A stretch of DNA of 64,000 nt from Nocardioides sp. Iso805N (lineage in GTDB: Bacteria; Actinomycetota; Actinomycetes; Propionibacteriales; Nocardioidaceae). Below are positions 55,393 through 63,105 of this stretch, piece after piece. The stretch is taken from contig NZ_KB822575.1 of the NCBI RefSeq assembly GCF_000364605.1, forward strand, positions 48,237-112,236, in the 5' to 3' direction. Positions within the stretch are counted from its first letter, which is position 1, and every line of letters starts with the position of its first letter. The notes under the pieces are model-generated. The model was given only the letters and a program-made list of their open reading frames with translations. It did not search any database and was not told where the DNA came from. A program made the position numbers and the translations under genes.

Positions 55393-56754
55393 CTAGCCGA
55401 GCGACAGCCTACGGCGGACGACGTCGGCGAGGCGGTCGGCGGCGTCCTGGGCGCGCTGCTGGGTCTCGGCCTCCACCATCACGCGCACCAACGGCTCGGT
55501 GCCGGAGGCGCGCAGCAGGATCCGGCCGGCGTCGCCGAGCTCCTTCTCCTCCGCCTCCACCGCTGCCAGCAGCTCGGCGTCGTCGGTGCGTGCCTTGTCC
55601 ACGCCGGTGACGTTGATCAGCACCTGCGGGAAGCGGGTCATCACCGTGGCCAGATCGGCGAGCGAGCGACCGGTCTCGGCCATCCGCTGCAGCACCTGGA
55701 GTGCGGTGAGCGTGCCGTCGCCGGTGGTTGCGTGCTCGGACATGACGATGTGGCCAGACTGCTCACCACCGAGCCCGAAGCCGCCGGCTCGCATCTCCTC
55801 GCAGACGTAGCGGTCGCCGACCGCGGTCTGCCTCACGGAGATGCCGCGCTCCTGCATGGCTTTAAGGAACCCGAGGTTGCTCATCACGGTGACCACGACG
55901 GTGTCGTGCGGCAGCCGGCCCTGCGCCTGCAATGCCTCCGCCATGATGGCGATCAGCTGGTCGCCGTCGACGATCGCGCCCTGGTGGTCGACCCCGATGC
56001 AACGGTCGGCGTCGCCGTCGAAGGCGAAGCCGCAGTCGGCGCCGTGCTCGACGACGGCGCGTTGCAGTGCCTCGACATGGGTGGCGCCGGAGCCCTCGTT
56101 GATGTCCAGGCCGGTCGGCGTGTGATGGATCGCGATGACCTTCGCGCCGGCGTTCTCGAGGGCTAGCGGCGCCGACTCCGAGGCCGCGCCCTGGGCGCAG
56201 TCGATGACGACGGTGAGCCCGGCCAGCGGCTTGGTCAGGGTGCGGTTGAGGTGGGCGGCGTACTCCTGGACCGCAGTGGGGTGGGAGCTGATCCGGCCGA
56301 CCTCGCCACCGGTGGGGCGGCCGTCCTGCTTGCCGAGCAGCGCCTGGATCTCGTCCTCGAGGGCGTCGTCGAGCTTCACGCCGCCGCGCTGGAGGAACTT
56401 GATGCCGTTGTCGGGCATCGGATTGTGCGAGGCGGTGATCACCACACCGAGGTCGACGCCCATGGCGTCGGTGAGGTGGGCGATGCCCGGCGTGGGGATG
56501 ACCCCGAGGTCGATCACGTCGACGCCGGCCGAGGCGAGACCGGCCATCACCGCGGCCTGGAGGAACTCTCCCGAGATGCGGGTGTCGCGGCCGACCACCG
56601 CCATCGGGCGACCCGAGGGCCGCTGGGTCTGGTACTCCCGGTGGTTGAGCAGGACCCGGGCCGCGGAAAAGGAGAGGTCCAGGGCCAGCGACGCGGTGAG
56701 AACCTCACCGTTCGCCAGGCCCCGGACCCCGTCCGTGCCGAAAAGGCGTGCCAT
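55393..56754 (-). CDS. glmM: Phosphoglucosamine mutase
   Basis: The 453-residue enzyme converts glucosamine 6-phosphate to glucosamine 1-phosphate. It begins ARLFGTDGVRGLANGE. The phosphoserine is S109 in TASHNP (107-112), the magnesium loop is DGDADRCIG, and the sugar-specific GGEQSGHIV follows. The C-terminal phosphate loop is RASGTEPLVRVMVE. It follows rpsI by 18 bases, a gene order conserved in actinobacteria. Confidence 0.97.
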   Translation of the reverse strand: MARLFGTDGVRGLANGEVLTASLALDLSFSAARVLLNHREYQTQRPSGRPMAVVGRDTRISGEFLQAAVMAGLASAGVDVIDLGVIPTPGIAHLTDAMGVDLGVVITASHNPMPDNGIKFLQRGGVKLDDALEDEIQALLGKQDGRPTGGEVGRISSHPTAVQEYAAHLNRTLTKPLAGLTVVIDCAQGAASESAPLALENAGAKVIAIHHTPTGLDINEGSGATHVEALQRAVVEHGADCGFAFDGDADRCIGVDHQGAIVDGDQLIAIMAEALQAQGRLPHDTVVVTVMSNLGFLKAMQERGISVRQTAVGDRYVCEEMRAGGFGLGGEQSGHIVMSEHATTGDGTLTALQVLQRMAETGRSLADLATVMTRFPQVLINVTGVDKARTDDAELLAAVEAEEKELGDAGRILLRASGTEPLVRVMVEAETQQRAQDAADRLADVVRRRLSLG

Positions 56755-56772
56755 ATGGCGGAAACTACTCGA

Positions 56773-57288
56773 TCAGCGCTTCGAGAACTGCGACGCCTTG
56801 CGGGCCTTCTTGAGACCGGCCTTCTTGCGCTCCACGACGCGGGCGTCGCGGGTCAGCAGACCGGCCTTCTTCAGGACCGGGCGGTTGGTCTCGTTGTCGA
56901 CGTCGTTCAGCGAGCGGGCCACGCCGAGACGCAGCGCACCGGCCTGGCCGGCGATGCCGCCGCCGTGGATGCGGGCGATGACGTCGAAGCGACCCTCGAG
57001 CTGCAGCGCGGCGAAGGGCTCGCTGGCGATCTGACGGTGCAGCGCGTTCGGGAAGTAGTCCTCGAACGAGCGGCCGTTGATGGTCCAGCTGCCGGTGCCC
57101 GGAACGATCCGGACGCGGGCGACGGCCTCCTTGCGGCGGCCGGTGGCGCGGGCCGGCGCGATGGTGGCCGGGCGGGCCGGCGTCTCGGCCGACGCGTCGG
57201 ACTCGGAGGTGTAGGCAACGCCCTCGGCGTTGGTCTCGAAGGTCTCCTCGACCTCGCCCTCAGCGGTGTTCACGGTGTTCTCAGTCAT
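56773..57288 (-). CDS. rpsI: 30S ribosomal protein S9
   Basis: The 171-residue protein has the S9 core ([46 protein letters not shown]) and ends [12 protein letters not shown], whose Lys/Arg tail contacts the P-site tRNA. The first 40 residues are an acidic, disordered extension ([20 protein letters not shown]) common in this lineage. I use the ATG at 57288; a GTG at 57306 overlaps the rplM stop and would add six residues. Confidence 0.96.
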   Translation of the reverse strand: MTENTVNTAEGEVEETFETNAEGVAYTSESDASAETPARPATIAPARATGRRKEAVARVRIVPGTGSWTINGRSFEDYFPNALHRQIASEPFAALQLEGRFDVIARIHGGGIAGQAGALRLGVARSLNDVDNETNRPVLKKAGLLTRDARVVERKKAGLKKARKASQFSKR

Positions 57289-57302
57289 GTCCTGGTCCTG
57301 GC

Positions 57303-57746
57303 TCACTGGGCGATCTGCTTGATCTCGAACGGAACGGCCTTCTGGGCCTCGTGCGGGTGCGTCGGGCCCGAGTAGACCTTCAGCTTCTTCAGCTGCTGCC
57401 GACCGAGCTTGTTCTTCGGGAGCATGCCCCACACGGCCTTCTCGATCGCCTTGCGAGCGTCCTTCTCGAGGATCTCGCCGATCGGGGTCGCCGTCAGACC
57501 GCCCGGGTAGCCCGAGTGGCGGTAGGCGACCTTGGTGGTCGCCTTGTCTCCGGAGAGGGAGACCTTCTCGGCGTTGATGACGATGACGAAGTCACCGGTG
57601 TCGGCGTTGGGGGCGTAGATCGCCTTGTGCTTGCCGCGGAGCAGGTTCGCGATCTGGACGGACAGACGGCCCAGACGGACGTCGGTCGCGTCGATCACGT
57701 GCCAGGCGCGCTCGATGTCGCCGGGCTTGGGAGCGTAAGTGCGCAC
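57303..57746 (-). CDS. rplM: 50S ribosomal protein L13
   Basis: The 147-residue protein is full-length L13: [20 protein letters not shown], then [32 protein letters not shown] and [19 protein letters not shown]. The GTG at 57746 is used; the longer open frame has no support. It is the first gene of rplM-rpsI, with glmM behind it. Confidence 0.97.
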   Translation of the reverse strand: MRTYAPKPGDIERAWHVIDATDVRLGRLSVQIANLLRGKHKAIYAPNADTGDFVIVINAEKVSLSGDKATTKVAYRHSGYPGGLTATPIGEILEKDARKAIEKAVWGMLPKNKLGRQQLKKLKVYSGPTHPHEAQKAVPFEIKQIAQ

Positions 57747-58053
57747 GGGTGTGCCTCTTCGTTCGTTCGGCCTCCGGGACGGTTGCCTCGGAGGTGGTGC
57801 CTCATCGCGAATCTGACGAACACGGCCGGCTCCCCCATCGCGCATCGAGAGACTCGGCGAGCGACGGGACCGGGCTGCCCCCTCGCGGGAGCGGCAGGAA
57901 TCACGACCGGACAAGGCTACGCGGGCGCTCCGAGACGGTCAAAACGTCGTACGCACGCCTGGGAGAGGTCACCCCTGGGAGAGGTGTGGAACGCGCCACC
58001 TGTTGGGACACCGGCTTACAGGTTGTCAACCACTCCGGTTAACGTTGACTTCC
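57747..58053. other. Divergent regulatory gap between rplM and citrate synthase
   Basis: These 307 bases hold no convincing gene. They carry the promoter and leader of the rplM-rpsI-glmM unit and the promoter of citrate synthase. The leader of rplM on the minus strand is about 100 bases or more. No known leader-peptide or L13-binding mimic could be recognised. Confidence 0.6.
58016..58044 (+). promoter_or_regulatory. Candidate citrate synthase promoter, short or leaderless transcript
   Basis: TTACAG, 17 bases, then TTAACG lies about ten bases before the GTG at 58054. No Shine-Dalgarno sequence is seen before that codon. Confidence 0.45.
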
Positions 58054-59343
58054 GTGACTGATTCTCTCACCGTGCGTGACAACCGCACCGGGGTGGAGTA
58101 CGACGTCCCGATCATCGACGGCACCATCCGCGCTGCCGACATCGGGAACATCAAGGCTGCCGATGACGCACCCGGCTTGGCCGTCTACGACCCCGGGTTC
58201 GTGAACACCGCTTCGTGCCGTTCCTCCATCACCTACATCGATGGCGACAAGGGCATCCTCGAATACCGGGGATACCCGATCGAGCAGCTGGCGGAGAACT
58301 CCAGCTTCCTCGAGGTGGCCTACCTCCTCGTCCACGGCGAGCTGCCCGCCAAGGAGCAGTTCGAGCACTGGGTGCACGAGATCACCTACCACACCTTCGT
58401 GCACGAGAACATCAAGGGCTTCATGCAGGGGTTCCGCTACGACGCGCACCCCATGGGCATGCTGATGGCCTCGGTCGGCGCCATGTCGACGTTCTACCCC
58501 GACGCCAGCCTCATCGGCGACCCGGAGAACCGTCGTCTGCAGATCATCCGGATGATCGCCAAGATGCCGACGCTGGGCGCCTGGGCGTTCCGGCACGCGC
58601 AGGGCAAGCCGTACGTCTACCCGGACAACGAGCTGTCCTACACCGGCAACTTCCTCTCCATGCTCTTCAAGATGAGCGAGCCGCGGTACGCCGCGGACGA
58701 GCGCATCGAGAAGGCACTGGACACGCTCTTCATCCTGCACGCCGACCACGAGCAGAACGCCTCGGCCAACGCCGTGCGCGCCGTCGGCTCGACCCAGGTC
58801 GACCCCTACTCGGCCGTCGCGGCCGGCGTCGGCGCCCTCTACGGCCCGCTGCACGGCGGTGCCAACGAGGCGGTCCTGCGGATGCTCAAGCGGATCGGGT
58901 CGGTGGAGAACATCCCAGCGTTCATCGAGGGCGTCAAGAACGGCAACGAGCGCCTGATGGGCTTCGGACACCGGGTCTACAAGAACTACGACCCGCGCGC
59001 CAAGCTGATCAAGAAGGCCTGCGACGACGTCTTCGAGGTCACCGGGGTCAACCCGCTGCTGAAGATCGCCCGGGAGCTGGAGAAGATCGCGCTCGAGGAC
59101 GAGTACTTCGTCAAGCGTCGTCTCTACCCCAACGTGGACTTCTACTCCGGCCTGATCTACGAGGCGCTGCAGTTCCCGCCGGAGATGTTCACCGTCCTGT
59201 TCGCGATCGGCCGCACGCCGGGCTGGCTGGCCCAGTGGCTCGAGCTGACCACGGACAAGGAGCAGAAGATCGCTCGCCCGAAGCAGATCTACACCGGCGA
59301 CCGCCAGCTCACCTTCACCCCCGCCAGCCAGCGCTGGGCCTGA
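58054..59343 (+). CDS. gltA: Citrate synthase
   Basis: The 429-residue type II (hexameric-class) citrate synthase condenses oxaloacetate and acetyl-CoA. It begins with the strand-rich DSLTVRDNRTGVEYDVPI. Active-site blocks are ILHADHEQNASANAVRAVGS (His), GPLHGGANEAVLRMLKRIG (His) and the Asp region KRRLYPNVDFYSGLIYEALQ. The GTG at 58054 gives the usual length; no ribosome-binding site precedes it. It is followed by a palindromic repeat. Confidence 0.97.
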   Translation: MTDSLTVRDNRTGVEYDVPIIDGTIRAADIGNIKAADDAPGLAVYDPGFVNTASCRSSITYIDGDKGILEYRGYPIEQLAENSSFLEVAYLLVHGELPAKEQFEHWVHEITYHTFVHENIKGFMQGFRYDAHPMGMLMASVGAMSTFYPDASLIGDPENRRLQIIRMIAKMPTLGAWAFRHAQGKPYVYPDNELSYTGNFLSMLFKMSEPRYAADERIEKALDTLFILHADHEQNASANAVRAVGSTQVDPYSAVAAGVGALYGPLHGGANEAVLRMLKRIGSVENIPAFIEGVKNGNERLMGFGHRVYKNYDPRAKLIKKACDDVFEVTGVNPLLKIARELEKIALEDEYFVKRRLYPNVDFYSGLIYEALQFPPEMFTVLFAIGRTPGWLAQWLELTTDKEQKIARPKQIYTGDRQLTFTPASQRWA

Positions 59344-59354
59344 GCACCGACGCC

Positions 59355-60023
59355 ATGAGCAGCACGCCTCGACAGGCTCGACGTACGGACGTCGAGCCTG
59401 TCGAGGTGCATTTCGGGGTCGTCTTCGACTTCGGCGGCGTCCTGATCGACTGGGACCCGGTGCCCGCCGTCGCCGCAGGAGTCGGGGAGGAGGAGGCGCG
59501 TCGGTTCTTCGCCGAGTTCGACTTCGCCTCCTGGAACCACGCCCAGGACGCCGGCCGAAGCTGGGACGACGCCCTGCTCGAGCTCGAGGCCAGCCATCCG
59601 CACCTCCTACGGCACGGCCAGGCCTACCGCACCCACTTCGACCACGCGCTGGTCGGCGAGATCCCCGGTACGGCGCAGGTCCTGCGCGACCTGCACTCCG
59701 CCGGCGTACCGCTCCTGGGGCTGACGAACTGGTCCGACGAGCTGTTCCACGACCACGCACCGCAGCGCTTCGACTTCCTTGCGCTCTTCGACGACATCGT
59801 CGTCTCGGGGACCGAGGGGCTGGCCAAGCCTGATGCGACGATCTACCGGCTCGCGATCGAGCGCAGCGGTCTGCCAGCCGAGGAGCTGGTCTTCATCGAC
59901 GACCGGGTCGAGAACGTCTCCGCGGCCGAGGCGGTCGGGATGCACGGCATCCACTTCACCGACGCCGCGTCGCTGCGCCTCGCCCTGGCCGGACTCGGCC
60001 TGCCGATCGAGCACGCATCGTGA
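59355..60023 (+). CDS. HAD-superfamily hydrolase
   Basis: The protein is a HAD-IA-type phosphatase with nucleophile motif VFDFGGVLIDW, TNWSDE as motif II, KPDATIYRLAIERSGL as motif III and FIDDRVENVSAAEAVG as motif IV, so it is complete. From the ATG at 59355 it has 222 residues, but the first 17 codons are the palindromic repeat at 59367-59406. A GTG at 59406 (VHFGVVFDFGG) may be the original start. The stop overlaps the methyltransferase gene (GTGA). The substrate is a small phosphoester or haloacid, unknown. Confidence 0.88.
   Translation: MSSTPRQARRTDVEPVEVHFGVVFDFGGVLIDWDPVPAVAAGVGEEEARRFFAEFDFASWNHAQDAGRSWDDALLELEASHPHLLRHGQAYRTHFDHALVGEIPGTAQVLRDLHSAGVPLLGLTNWSDELFHDHAPQRFDFLALFDDIVVSGTEGLAKPDATIYRLAIERSGLPAEELVFIDDRVENVSAAEAVGMHGIHFTDAASLRLALAGLGLPIEHAS
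59367..59406. repeat. Dispersed palindromic repeat, copy 2, at the start of the HAD gene
   Basis: Perfect 18-base arms at 59367-59384 and 59389-59406 flank a four-base loop. The CCTCGACAGGCTCG half-site is shared with the repeat at 35323-35366. It lies 23 bases past the citrate synthase stop and could also serve as its terminator. Confidence 0.8.
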
Positions 60024-60610
60024 GCGAGGTCGACTGGGAGGCCCGGTACGTCGCCGGCGACACGCCCTGGGACCAGGGCGGCCCGATCCCGCTGCTCACC
60101 GACGCGCTGGCCACCGGCCTCCTCGGTGAGGCCGGCTCGGCGTTCGCGCCCGGCGCCGGCCGGGGCCACGACGCGGCTGCGCTGGCGGCCGCCGGCTGGG
60201 CCACCACCGTGGTCGACCTCTCCCCCACCGCGGTCGGCTACGCCACCGAGCACTACCCCGCCGTGCGCTTCGTCCTGGGCGATGCCCTCGACCCCGACTT
60301 CGTGCTGGCGCAGACGGGCGGCCAGGTGGACCTGTTGTGGGACCACACGTTCTTCTGCGCCCTCCCGCCCGCGCTGCGTCGGCAGGTCGGCGTGCTCGCC
60401 GCGGCCCTGGTGCGACCCGGCGGGCTGCTGGCCAGCGGTGTCTTCCCGATCGACCATCCGCCGTCCGAAGGTGGCCCACCCTGGTCCTACCGGCCCGAGG
60501 ACATGGACGCGGTGCTCGACGGCTTCGAGCGAGTGCACACCGGCGACCCGGTCCACCTCAACCCGCACTTCTCCTTCCATCACCGGCTGGCGATCTGGCG
60601 GCGCGGCTGA
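60020..60610 (+). CDS. Thiopurine-methyltransferase-like SAM methyltransferase
   Basis: The 196-residue protein begins WEARYVAGDTPWDQGGPIPL, the TPMT-family opening, followed by AFAPGAGRGHDAAALAAAGW (SAM motif I) and DLLWDHTFFCALPPALR. Bacterial relatives methylate thiols, selenium, tellurite or halide-like nucleophiles, and some act as detoxifiers. The start is a GTG at 60020 overlapping the HAD stop. Confidence 0.87.
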   Translation: MSEVDWEARYVAGDTPWDQGGPIPLLTDALATGLLGEAGSAFAPGAGRGHDAAALAAAGWATTVVDLSPTAVGYATEHYPAVRFVLGDALDPDFVLAQTGGQVDLLWDHTFFCALPPALRRQVGVLAAALVRPGGLLASGVFPIDHPPSEGGPPWSYRPEDMDAVLDGFERVHTGDPVHLNPHFSFHHRLAIWRRG

Positions 60611-60686
60611 GCGACGCTCGCTCGTGGGCTTGTTTACCTCCGCGACGTGCCGGGTAGGAGGCGCGCACCCCCTCGGAGGAGACGCG

Positions 60687-60989
60687 ATGGTGATCAAGCT
60701 CGACCACGACCAGCTCCGCACCCACGCCGGCAAGATCGCGACAGCCGCCGCTTCGGTCGATCAGGCGGCCGACGCCGCCGCCACGGTGACGCTGAGCGGC
60801 GACTCGTTCGGCAAGATGTGCGCCTGGGTGCCGCCGGTGTTCAGCTCGCTGATGCCCACCCAGACGGGTGCGATCCGAGCCGCCGGCCGCGCCCTGGACA
60901 ACGCGCACGACGCGTTGGACTGGGCTGCCGACGACATGCGCGACACCGACGTCGAGATCGCCGCCTCGCTCAACAGGCTGATGCCGTGA
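60687..60989 (+). CDS. WXG100-like small helical protein
   Basis: The 100-residue protein starts at the ATG at 60687 with GGAGGAGA upstream. It is predicted all-helical with two long amphipathic helices: KLDHDQLRTHAGKIATAAAS and AIRAAGRALDNAHDALDWAA, joined by a CAWVPPVFSSLM hinge. Length and helical hairpin are like WXG100/ESAT-6 proteins exported by type VII secretion, but no exact WxG turn is seen. It overlaps the larger partner gene (GTGA). The type VII machinery itself is not in the window. Confidence 0.72.
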   Translation: MVIKLDHDQLRTHAGKIATAAASVDQAADAAATVTLSGDSFGKMCAWVPPVFSSLMPTQTGAIRAAGRALDNAHDALDWAADDMRDTDVEIAASLNRLMP

Positions 60990-62059
60990 GCAACCCCCTG
61001 GTCGCGGACAAGGAGCAGCCGACAGCCACCGCGGGCACGTTCCTGCTCGACGACGTCGTCACCCTGTCCGGCGAGCTCTCCTCGGGCAGCTGGCTGGCCG
61101 TCGGTCTGACCGGCGTGGGCACCACCTTCGACCTGGCCGCCACCGTCTCGGACCCGATCGGCTCGTTGATCGGCGCGGGCCTGGGCTGGGCGATCGACCA
61201 CCTGGACCCGGTGAAGACCTGGTTCGACGAGCTGGTCGGCGACCCCGGCCAGGTCGAGGCGTTCGCGAAGACCTACGAGAACATCGCCGGCCGGCTCTCC
61301 GGGGAGGCGGAGTTCGTCCGCACCCGGCTGGAGAGCGACCTCAGCGACCAGACGAGCGAGGCGCTCTCGGCCTACATCGCCAAGATGACCGAGTTCGCCG
61401 ACTCGATCGAGGCGCTGGCCAAGGCCTGCGAGGGCACGGCCGGTGGTCTGAAGTACGCCAGCATGATCGTCGAGGTGGTCCACACCACCGTGCGCGACGC
61501 GCTCGCACAGCTGGTCGGCGCCATCATCAGCTGGGCCGCCGAGGAGTTCCTCTCCCTCGGCCTCGCGACGGGTTGGGTGATCGAGCAGATCTCCACCCGG
61601 GTCGCCCAGATCACCAGCGAGCTCGGCGGCATGATCCACGACCTGGTCACCTCGATGAAGGCCCTGGAGAAGCTCGTCAACGACCTGGACAAGGCGGTCG
61701 GGAAGGGCCGCGACTTCCTCGACCTGTTCCATCCCCACGCCGCCCGCGGCGACCACACCGCGCCGTGGCTGAACCCGCACCAGTCGGCGCACGCTGCGGC
61801 GCCGCACACCTCCGCCCACGGCGGAGGGGGTCACGCGCCCGCGAGCGACCACGTGCCGCAGCATGCGAAGTCCGACGCTCCCGGTAGCCACGAGCAGAGC
61901 GACCCGCCTGCGCCGCACGAGCCGAAGCACCAGAAGGAGCAGACCCCGGCCGACCGGCTCAAGGACCGGCTCGGGGAGACGGTGAAGACGGAGTTCCCGC
62001 GCGACCCGATCGTCGAGGGCCTGATCGGTTCGGGCAACTACTACGCGAACGAGGAGTAG
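60986..62059 (+). CDS. Large helical partner with disordered His/Pro-rich tail (WXG/LXG-like)
   Basis: The 357-residue protein starts at a GTG overlapping the small gene. After a short leader, residues 25-75 include a hydrophobic segment (LTGVGTTFDLAATVSDPIGS). Residues about 85-245 are helical (QVEAFAKTYENIAGRLSGEA, EMTEFADSIEALAKACEGTA-type pattern), like the secretion domains of large WXG100/ESX substrates. From 250 on it is His/Pro/Ser-rich and probably disordered (HPHAARGDHTAPWLNPHQSA). No toxin domain is recognised in the C-terminal 40 residues. An exported effector or structural protein is possible; function unknown. Confidence 0.7.
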   Translation: MSNPLVADKEQPTATAGTFLLDDVVTLSGELSSGSWLAVGLTGVGTTFDLAATVSDPIGSLIGAGLGWAIDHLDPVKTWFDELVGDPGQVEAFAKTYENIAGRLSGEAEFVRTRLESDLSDQTSEALSAYIAKMTEFADSIEALAKACEGTAGGLKYASMIVEVVHTTVRDALAQLVGAIISWAAEEFLSLGLATGWVIEQISTRVAQITSELGGMIHDLVTSMKALEKLVNDLDKAVGKGRDFLDLFHPHAARGDHTAPWLNPHQSAHAAAPHTSAHGGGGHAPASDHVPQHAKSDAPGSHEQSDPPAPHEPKHQKEQTPADRLKDRLGETVKTEFPRDPIVEGLIGSGNYYANEE

Positions 62060-62064
62060 CCGGT

Positions 62065-62655
62065 CTAGACGGACTGGTCGGGTACGTCGCCCGAGCGTGA
62101 CGTCAGCACGCCGCGCTCGACGAAGTAGCCCTCGGCATTGGTGCCGCGGACGAGCTCCGGGCGCAGTCGGACCCACCCCTCGACCACCTCGAAGGCCTCG
62201 TTCACGTGCGTCAGGCCGCCCTGCAGCAACGCACGCAGCGGGTAGCGTCCAGCGGCGTCGCTGTGCACGAGCAGGCGCTGCGCGGGCAGCTGCGCCGTAC
62301 CGGTGTGGATGCTGTAGCCCTGGAACTCGACCTTGGTCAGCGATGCCAGGGGCAGCCGCCAGGTCCGCACCACCTTGCGCACGGTGGCGCCGTCGGCGCC
62401 GAACGTCTGCTTCTGGAACAGCAGGAACAGCGCCAGGTAGCTGATGCCGATGCCGACGGGGATCAGGATCACCCACAGCACCACCACACCGAAGGTGCCG
62501 GGATGCATCGACCGGATCGGCCAGTCGGCCTCGCCGGTCGCGACGGCGGCCACCGCACCCCACCAGATCCCGACTGCGAAGATGCCGACGCCCAGCGCCC
62601 CACCGAACCGCAGCGCCGGCCTGACCCGTACGACGACCTCACCGATGCGTCCCAT
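62065..62655 (-). CDS. Membrane protein with PH-like domain
   Basis: The 196-residue protein starts at the ATG at 62655. Two hydrophobic segments (FGGALGVGIFAVGIWWGAVA and VVVLWVILIPVGIGISYLAL) precede a soluble domain of about 110 residues with strands such as RTWRLPLASLTKVEFQGYSI, like bacterial PH (DUF304-type) domains. The role is unknown; it converges on the helical partner gene with a five-base gap. Confidence 0.72.
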   Translation of the reverse strand: MGRIGEVVVRVRPALRFGGALGVGIFAVGIWWGAVAAVATGEADWPIRSMHPGTFGVVVLWVILIPVGIGISYLALFLLFQKQTFGADGATVRKVVRTWRLPLASLTKVEFQGYSIHTGTAQLPAQRLLVHSDAAGRYPLRALLQGGLTHVNEAFEVVEGWVRLRPELVRGTNAEGYFVERGVLTSRSGDVPDQSV

Positions 62656-62690
62656 GGTTGGAGTATGCCGTGCCTGGGTAGCGTCCCGGC

Positions 62691-63089
62691 ATGACCTACC
62701 ACAGCGCGGAGGACGCGCTCGCCGCCCTCGACCGCCAGACCCGCGAGGCGACCGAGCGCGCGCGTGCCGCCGCGGCATTCCGGCAGGGCGTCGACCGGAT
62801 GCGCGGTACGGCGGGGGTGGGCGGCCTGCGTGTCACCGTCGACCCGACCGGCTCGCTGGTCGGGCTGGAGCTCCCCCGCGACCTGGGCCATCGCAACGGC
62901 GAGAGCCTGGCCCGGCAGATCCTCCAGGCCGTGCGCGACGCGCATGCCGAGGTGGCGCGGCAGGTCGAGACCGCGGCGGCGGAGACGTTCGGCCCCGACT
63001 CCGGTGCTGCTCGGCAGCTGCGCGCGGAGCTGGACAGGCGGGCCGAGCTGATCGCCCAGGACGTGCCGCCCGGTGAGGTGTTGCGCTAG
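62691..63089 (+). CDS. YbaB/EbfC-family-like protein
   Basis: The 132-residue protein has an N-terminal helix rich in Arg/Glu (EDALAALDRQTREATERARA), a central beta hairpin (LRVTVDPTGSLVGLELPRDL) and a long C-terminal helix. This is the order of YbaB/EbfC proteins. Diverged copies of this family are common beside type VII secretion genes in actinobacteria, consistent with the WXG100-like pair nearby. DNA binding is known for the true YbaB; it is uncertain for this copy. Confidence 0.75.
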   Translation: MTYHSAEDALAALDRQTREATERARAAAAFRQGVDRMRGTAGVGGLRVTVDPTGSLVGLELPRDLGHRNGESLARQILQAVRDAHAEVARQVETAAAETFGPDSGAARQLRAELDRRAELIAQDVPPGEVLR

Positions 63090-63105
63090 CTCGGAGGGCT
63101 CCGGA

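Noticed and set aside
57747..58053. Short open frames and possible tRNA in the rplM-gltA gap
   Set aside because: No cloverleaf, no anticodon arm and no codon-like bias was found.
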